Source: Erythroxylum novogranatense (Eukaryota > Streptophyta > Magnoliopsida > Malpighiales > Erythroxylaceae). Taken from it: DNA of 64,000 bases. The notes under the pieces are model-generated. The model was not told the DNA's origin. It saw nothing but the letters and a program-made list of their open reading frames with translations, and did no database searches. The DNA is taken from assembly GCA_029891385.1 (NCBI GenBank), contig CM057231.1, forward strand, positions 66,013,103 through 66,077,102, given 5' to 3'. Of this stretch, positions 50,789 through 61,118 are shown in pieces. The translations under genes and the position numbers were made by a program. How positions within the stretch are numbered: the first letter of the stretch is position 1; each line of letters opens with the position of its first letter.

Positions 50789-53700
50789 TGTAGCACCCCA
50801 CTCCCGACGAGACCCGAACCCGATATCCATGGTGATATCTGAGCCCGTGATCCGCGAGGGTGGCGTACTAGGACATTCATTACCTTATTAAAATCGTATG
50901 ACATTTTCTTTTTCTTTCAAAACATTAGAGTCAAGAAACAATCATTGACTTGGCCCAATTATAACAAAACATTGTCAAATATAAAACCATTTCACCGATA
51001 AAACAATTTCAATCATTATTAGCACTCATTAGTGCTCAAATACTCTATACAATTACATATAAACAATTGGGCCTACTAAATACCAAATCAATACACTAAT
51101 GCAGATATGGACTACATCGATCCCGACCCGATACTGCCTTGCTAGCAATAGACGTATTCTCTGTGTCCAACGGGTACCTCCATTTCTGAAAAATAGATGC
51201 AATGTTGAGTGAGTTTATAACTCAATGAGAAACCATCATCGATGGTTCTCCCAATTCATGCATCACATAAGCATGATACAGTACGTATCCAGTAATTATA
51301 CAAAACACAATGCTGATACAATCACAGTAATAGGCATACAGTACAGTCACGGCAAACAGAACACATTTGTAGTCATAGATCAGTACACACACAGTCAGGT
51401 ACCATGTCAAATATTCAGTCCAATATGCAATGCACATGTGACTCTTTTCCAATTCATTACAGTATTGTGACCGAGCGCATAAACAGTATTCAGTGTAGAC
51501 GCGTCTGGGGAGAATTATCTCCCTTCGAGCTCGAGGCTCGTTTCAGTATGTCGAGCTCTAGGCTCGGTTTAGTATCAGTGGCGCCTCGGTTCACAATTTT
51601 TCCTTTTAGCAGTTTAATGCATTTGTGCATGAATGCACATGTTCGATTGAACAGTTACATCACAGTCTAGCATTCCCAAAGAGCAGTAATTTACAATCCA
51701 TAAATAGATAATTCACGAGCCTATAATTCTCATCACACAAAGATCCCCTGTAGGCAATCAAGTCACAGTAAACACAGAGCACACTAATCCCCATAGGGCA
51801 ATCAAGTCACAGTAAACATATAGATTGAGATAACCACCTAGGTTACTCACCGACTACTTCCGAGCTAATGCCGAGAAGTTTCCACCCCGTCGGTCGAACG
51901 ACGCTCCACTTGGGCCTCTATAAGAAATAGAGAAAGAACGAGTCACTAAATAGGCAATTTGTGCACATGTAGGTGAAATATGCATGTTCATGAATTCCCG
52001 GCCCTAATCTCATTTTTTTTCCCCCAGAAAAATCCGTCTAAAAATTAGAAACCTATCAAGCGCCGACGGCGCAATTCGGACCTCTATAGGTCCCCAATCA
52101 AATAAAACAGTGATTAAAGGCTCCGTTACCCGGGGCCACGTCAATTTTCCGTCCAAAAACTCCCAATTTCCCGCAAAATGAAATTCAATGTTCTATGCAT
52201 CCGATGCCTCAAGAATCAGGTCAATCGGACGTCGAACGGAAAAGGAATTGACAAAAGAAACAAGAAATCGCAAAATAATAATAAAATAAAAAGGAACAAA
52301 CCAGCCTCGCTGGGGCGAGACGTCGCCCTAGCGAGGCCGGATATCGATCGGCCTTGTCGCTAGGGCGAGGCGTCGCCCTAGCGATGCCGTCCTTATCGAG
52401 CCTTATCGCTAGGGCGAGGCGCCGCCCTAGCGACCCGGCGTGATTCCTCATTCCCTTTCCCCTTTTTCCAGTTTTCAATCCAAATTTCCAACCTTTATAA
52501 TTCTTAGCATACAATTTGGAAAAATACAAACTATAGCTTGTTGGAAAGGTCATGAAAATCTCTACAATTCTCAAGAAGACCATAAAAATCAATTTCACCC
52601 CTAAGGGTGTCAAATATCCCATCAAAGCTACTGCCTACTCAAATCCCATTAAAACAGAACAGTACATTGCAAATTCCATAACTCTCTAATTCTTCAGTCA
52701 ACAATTACACAATAAATATGCTCATCAAGATCACAATGTTATCTACAACTTTCATTAACAACCAAAATCAAATTCCATAACTAACTAGGTCAAATAATTC
52801 AACAAAGAATCAGTCTACTGAAATCAATCAATCTGGGCAGTAATTTTCCAAACAGCATATCTCTTAGCACAAATGTCACCAATTTCACTAACTTATGTTC
52901 CCGAAAAGATAAGATCTCAAACTTCATGTTTCATGAAGAACTCAAACTCCAATTCGATTTGTAACAATTTCAAATCTATTATGCAAGTTACTGCCATGAT
53001 CAGCCATTCACATCCCAATGCAGGATCAGTTTTTGCAAAATCATAACTCCCAATTCTGACCTCTCAAAATTATATGCCATATCTCATTTTCAAGATGATT
53101 TCTTCCTCTGCAACTTTGCAGAAGATCACTCACACTAATTCGGTCCACAAAAATAGCTAAAATTTCATCCAAGCAGAATACTCACAAGTCAGACACTTAA
53201 GCTAGGTTTCATCAACATGCCCAAAACCAGTCCATAGAAAACAGTTCATATCTCTCAATATACACCTCTAAAAATAGCAAGATCAGTGGAAATGGAGAGA
53301 TAACTCAATATGCTACAACTTTCATGAAGACCATTCGCCCTAATTCCATCTCAATTAATTTAGAAAAATCAGCAAAGCTCATAGGTTATGGTTTCGGTTA
53401 CTGTTCATAGGCAATAAAACAGTAACTTTCCATGCAATAATTCACCCTTCTAACATTACAATTTAACAACACCTATTTCGCACAAAGTTGTAGCCAACAT
53501 CCCAAAGTTTCAGTGGGAACAAACCTTGCCTCAATTACACAACCACACAATTAGTTATGGCAAAAACATTAGAACATGTTCAAAGTACAATTTCCAGCTT
53601 TCATCTTCAACTTACACTTTCTATCATGCCAATTCAAATTCTACTACCATAAGCATCTCAATTTGACACAAAATCAGTCCCTAACACATTCATACATTCA

Positions 53701-54813
53701 CTAGGGTTCATAGTCACAATTTGGCAGCATTAAACTCTTAAGTTATATGCAAGATTAGTCATCAATATTCACTCCAAAATCAAGCTAAACATTTATTCAA
53801 TCCTACTACTTCATCAAGCCATACATAACATAATTAAAGCTTAATGAAACACTTACCAATTCAAGCTTTTCAACTCTTAACTTCTTCACTTCACTCCACA
53901 ACCACAAGCATAATAAGGAAATAGGAGGTTGAAGTTTGTAGAGAAAGCACTAAGTTGGAGGATTTTCGACAATTAATGAAGAGAAAGAAGGGATGAGTTT
54001 AAGTGGAGGAGAAGCCAAAAGCAACCACTTACTCTATTGTTTCATTTATTGTCGTGAATGGGATAAATAAAGCAACAAATTCAACTTTTCATTCCTCCCA
54101 CTAGAAGAGTCGAGAACTTAATGCAAGTGCTAAGTGTCAAGTTGACACTAGTCCAAATTAAGAAGAAAAGTCAACTTGAATCAATTTAATCCAAAAACAA
54201 TACAACTTCACCCAATTTCGGTTCCATTAAGAAAAAAGAGATAGGATTCCTTCTTTTCAACTAGAAGCCACCGAAATCTAAGAGTATGAATGCATTAAAT
54301 GGAGGCAAAGGTGGCATTAGAAGATTTGTCCAAAGGAAAATGAAAAGTCAAAGAAAACAACTATTATACTTTAATCAATATCCATCTATCAACCCAAATT
54401 TTCGGTTCCTACACATATTAAGGGTCCACTTATGGGTCCCACTAAAATAAGTAATAGGTAAGTACCAAATAACAGTAGAAAATAGACCGGTTCGCCACTT
54501 GACGATTATTTTCCGGTCCGGGAATTTTCTCCAAAAAATTCCAGAAAAATTTCTATAATTCTCTTAAAAGATAAAACACTCAATGAAGCACTCAGAATAA
54601 TTTTTTTTAAACCCAATAACCATGTTAATCCCAATAAAATTGCATTAGGTCCAATTACCGGGAATGTCATGTATGCATGTACAATAAGTTCATGTGCACA
54701 GATTTCACTGGTTACTAGTACCAGTATACATGGATAGTCCTAAGTCATTCCGATCCATCTCATCCTATGCCAAATTTACTATTTTACCCTTCCAATTGGG
54801 GTGAGATGTTACA
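50789..54813 (-). repeat. LARD-C 5' LTR (right copy)
   Basis: 4025 bp. It carries the terminal GATATC hairpin, the AACCATCATCGATGGTT hairpin (51231-51247), two GAGCTCGAGGCTC-type palindromes (51525-51570), the GGTTACTCACC block (51838-51874) and a three-unit GC-rich island (52300-52440). Confidence 0.92.
52300..52440. repeat. GC-rich palindromic island in LARD-C right LTR
   Basis: Three units of GCTAGGGCGAGGCGTCGCC type separated by short spacers. The left LTR (44930-45005) keeps two units with contracted G and C runs. Confidence 0.85.
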
Positions 54814-54818
54814 GGAAG

Positions 54819-56254
54819 AGCTTAATCAATTTAAGCGAAATGATGTATGGGATTTGGTAGCTCCACCAAAGGACAAGACTATTATTGGAGTCAAGTGGGT
54901 AAATCGGATAAAACATGATGAGAATGGTGAAGCGATTAAAAATAAATCAAGGTTAGTGGCTTAAGGATTTTATCAAGAAGAAGGCCTTGATTACAATGAG
55001 ACATATGCTCCTGTGGCTCGGTTGGAGGCAATTAGACTATTATGTGCCTTTGCGTCTCATAAAAGGATCAAATTAAATAAAATGGACGTCAAAAGTGCAT
55101 TTCTCAATGGATACATTCAAGAGGAAGTCTACGTCAAACAACCACCGGGATTTGAAGATCATGAGCATCCGGATTATGTTTACAAACTCAAGAAGGCACT
55201 CTATGAATTGAAACAAGCACCTAGAGCATGGTATGAAAGGTTAAGTACTTTTCTAACTCAACATGAGTATGTTCGTGGTAAGATCGATAATACTTTATTC
55301 ATTAAACATGTTGACAAGGATATGCTTATATGTCAAATTTATGTTGACGATATTGTGTTTGGTGCTACTAATGAATTTTTGTGTAAAGAATTTAGTGATT
55401 TAATGCAAGGCGAATTTGAAATGAGCATGATGAGGGAACTCAAGTTCTTTCTTGGATTGCAAATCAAGCAACACAAAAATGGCATTTTCATCCACCAATC
55501 GAAGTATACCAAGGAACTTCTTAAGAAGTTTAAAATAGATGGATGCAAAGTGGCAGCAACACCAATGGCAACAACCGTCTTGGAAAAACATGAACATGAA
55601 GAAGATGTTGATCAAAACTCTATAGAGGTATGATTGGCTCTCTTTCGTACTTAACTGCTTCTAGACCTGACATTATGTTTGCCAGGTGTCTTTGTGCTAG
55701 ATTTCAATCTTGCCCCAAGATTTCTCATTTAAGTGCTTGCAAAAGAATATTTAGATACTTGAGTAGAACTGTCAATCATGGTTTATGGTATCCAAGTTGT
55801 GAATCCTTTGATTTGTATGCTTATAGTGATGCTGATCATGGTAGCTGTAGAATTGATAGAAAAAGTACTAGTGGATTATGTCATTTCTTAGGTTCATCTT
55901 TGATATCTTGGGGCTGAATCTGAATATGTAGCAGCTGGGAGTGCATGTGCCCAAGTTCTTTGGATTAAAAATCAATTGCTTGATTATGGTATTGTGGTTA
56001 AAAATATTCCTATTTATTGTGATAATACCAGTGCAATTTGTTTAAGTAAAAATCCAATTTTGCATAGTAGAACAAAGCATATAGAAATTAGACATCATTT
56101 TATTCATGATCATTGTTTAAAAGGTGACATTTGCTTGAAGCATGTATCAACTAGTGATCAATTAGCTGACATTTTTACTAAACCTCTTAAGGAAGATGTA
56201 TTTGTGAACATTAAATTGAGATTGGGCATGTGTGATTTAAATTCCTTTGGTTGA
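54819..56254 (+). pseudogene. pol: Copia-B reverse transcriptase and RNase H
   Basis: Resumes after LARD-C with the RT start (VWDLVAPPKDKTIIGVKWV), then a nonsense codon TAA at 54962-54964. The RT palm is long and well kept (55013-55633), with KMDVKSAFLNGYIQEEVY and the catalytic YVDD at 55340-55351. A one-base loss in an A run near 55615 shifts the frame before GMIGSLSYLTASRPDIMF. RNase H follows (YSDADHG, RKSTSGLCHFLGSSLISW). About 14-16 residues are deleted near 55915 between that and AESEYVAAG. The end, DQLADIFTKPL to TGA near 56254, is intact. Confidence 0.9.
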
Positions 56255-56399
56255 ATCTATTTTGGCTACATTCAAATATCAAATGGTCAAATTATAAGGC
56301 AAATGGGCAATCACATCTGAAGATACATTCATCGTGTTTGCATACTTGGGCTGAAAAATGATTTATTTAGAGTTTGGACACATTTTATGACTTTGGCCA

Positions 56400-56605
56400 T
56401 TAACAAGTCGACTTATATGAAAATCAGTCGACTTATGATTTTTCAGAGTTTGGAGAAAGCAGAAATTTGAGGATAAGTCGACTTATATAGATCGACAAGT
56501 CGACTTATGAAGGTCGATAAGTCGACTTATGCAGGTAACAAGTCGAATTATTAAGGTCGATAAGTCGACTTATGAGGAAGACAAGTCGACTTATGTCTAT
56601 ACGGA
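56400..56605. repeat. Cluster of AAGTCGACTT palindromes upstream of the extra ORF
   Basis: Eight copies in about 200 bp, seven with an intact GTCGAC core and one changed to AAGTCGAATT. Most are extended to ATAAGTCGACTTAT. Spacing is irregular. It sits between pol and the extra ORF. Repeated palindromes in noncoding parts are a known Sirevirus feature, though the known motifs differ in sequence. Confidence 0.9.
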
Positions 56606-56850
56606 GGCTTTAAAACTCTTTTCCCCTTTTCTTCTCCGAAACCCTATTCTCTCTAAAACCTCTGCGATTTTTCTCTCCAACTCGACTTATCCCTTAAAAT
56701 CTCTTCAGATCTTCGTTACCCATAAACTTTCGACCATCTTTGCTACATTACCCACTCATTATCTATTCAGATAACGCTCTTCTTTGAAAACCCTTTCTCA
56801 TATCTCTCAAACCTTAAACCTGCGATTTTTCCCCTTCTCTCTAATCTTCT

Positions 56851-58146
56851 ATGGCTCCTCGAAAAACTACAGGAAAAGAAAAAGATACAGCTCCTCCACT
56901 AGGTTCCCACGTTCACTATGGACCAAGAATTCGTGGGTCTTCTTCAAGGGGAAATGCTGCGAGGGAGGATGACACGATTGAACCTAGGTTTGTGACTAAG
57001 GACGCTCAAACTCTCTACTACAAGGTGCTACAAAAAGAGGTATTAATTCCGTCTATGAGATTTGACTGGGGAGAACTTGATCATAGTGAGTTTACTGAGG
57101 TGTTTGCTGAAATTACGAATCTGGGATTGCGAGATTTCTTAGAATTTCAGGATGATATTTATGAAGAAATAGTAAGGGAATTCTATGCGAATCTGATTGT
57201 GACTGACAGTAATGTTGAGGATGGAGTTAATCTGTCATCTAAAATTAACGGGAAAGCAATTTATCTATGTGAATCAGTTTTGTGTACCATGTTTAACTTG
57301 CCTAGAGGAGGAGTTAGGCCTAGAGCTTCCTTTACTGATTTTGAGATTTTGAGGAATGCTGAAGGTGATACTGATGAGGAAGCCGAAGAGAATTTCAACT
57401 ATACTGAGGAAAAAGGGGCTGATCTGTTGGTTCGGTTATGTTCCGATCATTCCCCTCCCTTTGAGGCTATGGATCTACCGTTAAATTATCGATTATTACA
57501 TTATGCGATTAACAGGGTTGTGTACCCAAAGAAAGCTAGTAATAATCAGATCACTGCTTTGGATAAGGAGATTCTGTGGCATATAGAAGAAGGACGGAAA
57601 ATTAATTATGCGAGTCTGATTATTCAGATGATGAGGAAGAAGGCTAGCTTATTACGGGGACAGCTGAAAGGGAAACCTGTCCGGCATAAAGGAATGCCTT
57701 ATGCTGCTTTGATTACCCATCTCTCTCAAGTTCAAAGGTGTGATCTGGCTTCTTATGCTTCTCTTCCCTATCCTCAGAGTTGAAGATTCACGCCTTATAA
57801 TTTGAGAAGTATGAAGCTGGTAAGAACAGTTGAAAAAGGTTGGGTCTACTCTCATCATGTTGAGAAGCTTGGGTTGACTTTAGTAGGTGAGCAGGTACCT
57901 TCGAGGAAACGATCTAAGAGGGCAGCAGATCGTCCTAGCAGTTCACGGCCCGATAATAAGAGAAGAAGTGAGGTATCTCAAGATGAGATTGCTGAAATTA
58001 ATGAACAATTGGATGATTTACATGATCGCCTTAATGGTATCCAGTCTGTACTTCATGGATTTGCAAAGAAAATGGATGCACAACACAAAATGATCAAGAA
58101 GATCTTCAAGAAGCTAGGATGTAGGCATGATGACTCTTCATCATGA
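56851..58146 (+). pseudogene. Extra ORF of Copia-B, downstream of pol, sense strand
   Basis: 310 codons from ATG 56851 to TGA 57781, then 121 more codons in the same frame to TGA 58144, so a single in-frame TGA splits a gene of about 430 codons. Codons look constrained and pol-like. The N-terminus is basic (MAPRKTTGKEKD). Residues 105-154 carry EEIVREFYANL and GKAIYLCESVLCTMFNLPRGG. These resemble the poorly understood 'putative plant transposon protein' domain that accompanies plant retroelements. The C-terminal part has a basic patch (SRKRSKRAADR, PDNKRRS), which could be a nuclear localisation signal, and a heptad-like coiled coil (EINEQLDDLHDRLNGIQSVL). No signal peptide or membrane segment, so not an envelope protein. 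Function unknown. Confidence 0.75.
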
Positions 58147-58319
58147 TGTGTGTTGCTCTTCACCTCGACCAACACTTGTTCTTATATTTTCCTTTTGTGT
58201 TTATGGTGTTTGTTGTGTTGGATTGACTTATTTTGTAATGACTATTGCTATTACTTGTGTTTGATGCTATGTTTGGTTATAAACCTCATTTGAGACTATT
58301 TTCCAATATGATTTTTGAT

Positions 58320-58579
58320 TATGACAAAAAGGGGGAGTAATATTGGAAATTGATGATTGATTAAGGGGGAGTATGAGTATGAATATGTGTGTTTGATATG
58401 TGTGTTTGATTTGAGATTTTATTTTACAAAATTTTTTGATTAAAATTCCTTAGCTTATGAATTAAGGGGGAGACAAACTAACCATCAAGACAAGGGATTA
58501 AAAACCTTGATCAAGTTTCATGTTTTTCAAATTTATTTTCAATTTCTAAATATTTTGTCATTATCAAAAAGGGGGAGAT
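58320..58579 (+). promoter_or_regulatory. Multiple polypurine tracts before the Copia-B 3' LTR
   Basis: GGGGGAG occurs four times, near 58331, 58367, 58468 and 58571, each after an A-rich run. The last (AAAAAGGGGGAGAT) abuts the LTR and is the functional PPT. Repeated PPT-like tracts are described for Sireviruses. Confidence 0.85.
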
Positions 58580-59620
58580 TGTTGGACCAATGGTGGTTGA
58601 CAAATTAAATTCCATTATGTTTTGATAATAATAAAATATCTAGAATTAGTTAAGAAATTATTTCAGGTATTATTCAATGAAAGAATTATGCAAATCAAGA
58701 TGAGCAAGTGTTTAATCATTGAAGAATCAAGATAGGAGTTTCCTTATAAGTGAAAATGGCATAAAACATGAGGATTATAGAAGATTTAGACGGATGTTAC
58801 CGTTGAAGACAACACAAGTCGACTTGCAAAGCATAAGTCGACTTATACATGAAGATATGTCAACACAAGTCAACTAACCATACATAAATCGACTTATCGA
58901 GGAAGACAAGTCGACTTACATATCACAAGTCAACTTATTGGAGAGCGGAGATGAAATTTTACGTAAATGGTTAACACAAGTCGACTTATTCGTTTGACAA
59001 GTCGACTTATGGATGCGCCAAATCAATTCCAACGGTCCAATTAGCCACAAATGGAAGGGAGATTATCAAGGAACGGTAATATTAATCAAGCAACGGCTAG
59101 AATGAGCTCCAACAGCTATATTTCTTTGAGTATAAATAGAGGATGATGGAAGAAGAGAATATACAAGTTCTACAAGCCTACATACTCTTCTATTACTCCA
59201 AAATTGCTCATTATTGTTCTTACTTTGTTACAATTGTATTAAGCACTTATTCTTCAATTCTTATCATATTTTTATTACAATTTAAGTGACTAGTGAAAGG
59301 TCACGTGTGAGGTAGGATTTGTGCCGGAAGACAAATCAGTTGTAAAGGTTGCTTGAGCCGAAATTCAAGTGGCGTTGTAAAAAGTTCACACTCAACTACA
59401 AAGTGTGCAATAAAGTGATTGGCAAAATCCTAAGTGGGAGCTTAGGTAGAGGACGTAGGTCTTAGCACCGAACCTCTATAAAAACAGTGTTTGATCTTCT
59501 TCCCTACTTTGTTTATTTAAATTTATTTAAATTGTTTTTGTGTGAATTAACTTCTAATTTTGTTGTAGAAAATTACAAAAAGATTAAGGATCTATTCAAC
59601 CCCCTTCTATATCACTTACA
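58580..59620 (+). repeat. Copia-B 3' LTR
   Basis: 1041 bp. Of the eight palindromes of the 5' LTR, three are damaged here: AAGTCAACTA, AAATCGACTT and AAGTCAACTT, each a G to A change. TATAAATA at 59131-59138. Confidence 0.93.
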
Positions 59621-60403
59621 CTTTCTCATGATAGAAAGCACACTCATCTTTGGCAACTCTGCTTTTTGATTTGGATCTTCTTCTTCTTCCCTTCGACTGG
59701 TTCTGCTGACGACCTCTTACCACAAATGCTTCATCTTCTGTAACTGCTTTACTTTTCTTTTTATTTTGCTTTCGTAATTCATGACTATACAAAGCAGAAC
59801 ACACAACATCTAAAGATACATTCTCCTTCCCATGAAGTAAAGTAGTTCTAAATGTTCAAATTCATCCGGAAGGGATGATAACAACATCAAAGCCAAATCT
59901 TCATCCTCAAATTTCACATCCAAATTCAACAGGTCTGCTACTAACTGATTAAACATAGTGATGTGTTCATTCATAGTAGTACCTAGTCGATAATCGAATT
60001 GGAACAACCTTTTCTTCGTAAGGAGCTTATTCTGACCACTCTTTTTCAGAAATTTGTCCTCCCATGCCTTTCACAGTTTGTGCGCAGAAGTTTTATTTTT
60101 GAAAGCATACTTCTGCTCTCTAGAAAGACATGATCGAATTGTTCCGCATGCTAACCGATTTGTGATACTCCAATTCTTATCTTCTACATATTCTGGTTTA
60201 TTTTCTTCAATAGCTATGTCAAGGCCTTGTTGTAAAGGGGAATCTAGAACCTCACCTTGTCACATCCCAAAATGACCAGTACCATCAAATATTTCCACCG
60301 CCAACTTCATACTTGACATTGGAGTCCTCTTCCATGAGGAAGTCGATGTCACCTGTGTCATATTTAATATGTCTCTAGTTGTTGGTGAATTTACAAACGT
60401 CAT
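59621..60403 (-). pseudogene. gag: Copia-A gag, 5' part
   Basis: Capsid gene read right to left from ATG at 60403-60401. It shows IFDGTGHFGM followed by TGA in place of the conserved tryptophan. Then come HITMFNQLVADLLNLDV and DLALMLLSSLPDEFEHL, typical of Copia gag, and a basic region before the zinc knuckle. Copia-B inserted inside the knuckle: the first half (CAFYHEK) is here, the second (GHWKKDC) at 34310-34333. The frame is also shifted near 59810. It belongs with the pol at 31695-34333. Confidence 0.88.
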
Positions 60404-60464
60404 TATAGACTTAAATAATAGTATTCAATATTAAAAATATTAAAAACAAACTAAAGGATAAACC

Positions 60465-60477
60465 TGGCTTTGATACC
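60465..60477 (-). promoter_or_regulatory. Primer-binding site of Copia-A
   Basis: Minus strand TGGTATCAAAGCC, one mismatch to the tRNA-iMet complement, 3 bp from the LTR. It sets Copia-A on the minus strand. Confidence 0.85.
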
Positions 60478-60480
60478 ACT

Positions 60481-61118
60481 TGTTGGGAAAATCGGGTATT
60501 TTTTTCTCTAAGGTAAACAACTAGTGCAGTGAACCGATTCGGTAATACCCAGGAAAGACCGCCAAACGGACTCCTAAGACAGTATTACCATTCCACGTAA
60601 GATCCCAGGAAAGGGCGAAGGGGTCACAAACGGTCCCACTTAAAACCCATCCTCCTAGACAGAAATTACGTGCACGGTGTATTTATCACAACCTAAACCC
60701 GTGTACAAACACGAACAATAAATACACCCAAATAAATTAAACACAACACTACAAATATACCCGAAAAATAATATTGAATACTATAAATGTGGAATAAATA
60801 AAAGAGATAAGGAAAGAATACACCCAAAAATTGATAACGGGGTTTGGCCAATTTTTCCTACTTCTTCGAGCACCACTTAAGGCAGCCTGCTCTCGTTAAG
60901 AAGAGAATACTAAATTTGATATGTATACAACTTTTGAGTATTTTTATCAAATTCTTGAGATGGATTGATTGGGAGGGGGAGGAGTTATTTTATAACTTAG
61001 CAAACTCCTCCCATCTTCATTTCTTCCCAATATGGGATAGAAATTTTGCCACCAACCACCAATCAAAGTCAAAACAAAACCAAGTCTTTAAAGTCAACAT
61101 AATACAACAATTTTCACA
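60481..61118 (-). repeat. Copia-A 5' LTR
   Basis: It starts TGTTGGGAAAATCGGG next to the PBS. The outer end at TTTTCACA (61118) is inferred, because after it the dispersed repeat also found left of the element begins. The first 90 bp match 20857-20946. The frame at 60844-61158 is not a gene. Confidence 0.7.

Larger units (their letters stand above)
43445..54813 (-). mobile_element. LARD-C: complete non-autonomous LTR retrotransposon
   Basis: LTRs at 43445-47370 (3926 bp) and 50789-54813 (4025 bp) enclose a 3418-bp internal domain. Ends are TGTAGCACCCC and GATGTTACA; the target duplication GGAAG (43440-43444, 54814-54818) is perfect. PBS by the right LTR, PPT by the left, hence minus orientation. 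No gag or pol. Its LTRs show real substitutions as well as indels, so it is older than LARD-A, but it post-dates Copia-B, into which it inserted. Confidence 0.93.
34334..59620 (+). mobile_element. Copia-B: Sirevirus-like LTR retrotransposon with two nested insertions
   Basis: LTRs at 34334-35372 and 58580-59620 with the target duplication CTTTC (34329-34333 and 59621-59625) lie in Copia-A gag. Without the insertions and their duplications, the element is about 9.1 kb. Order: LTR, PBS, gag, protease, integrase, RT, RNase H, extra ORF, polypurine tracts, LTR. A long gag with two zinc knuckles, a third ORF, repeated palindromes and multiple PPT-like tracts are known Sirevirus traits. Coding is broken by two insertions (37911-42683, 43445-54813), frameshifts near 35490, 37085 and 55615, stops at 42733 and 54962, and a small deletion near 55915. 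Confidence 0.92.
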
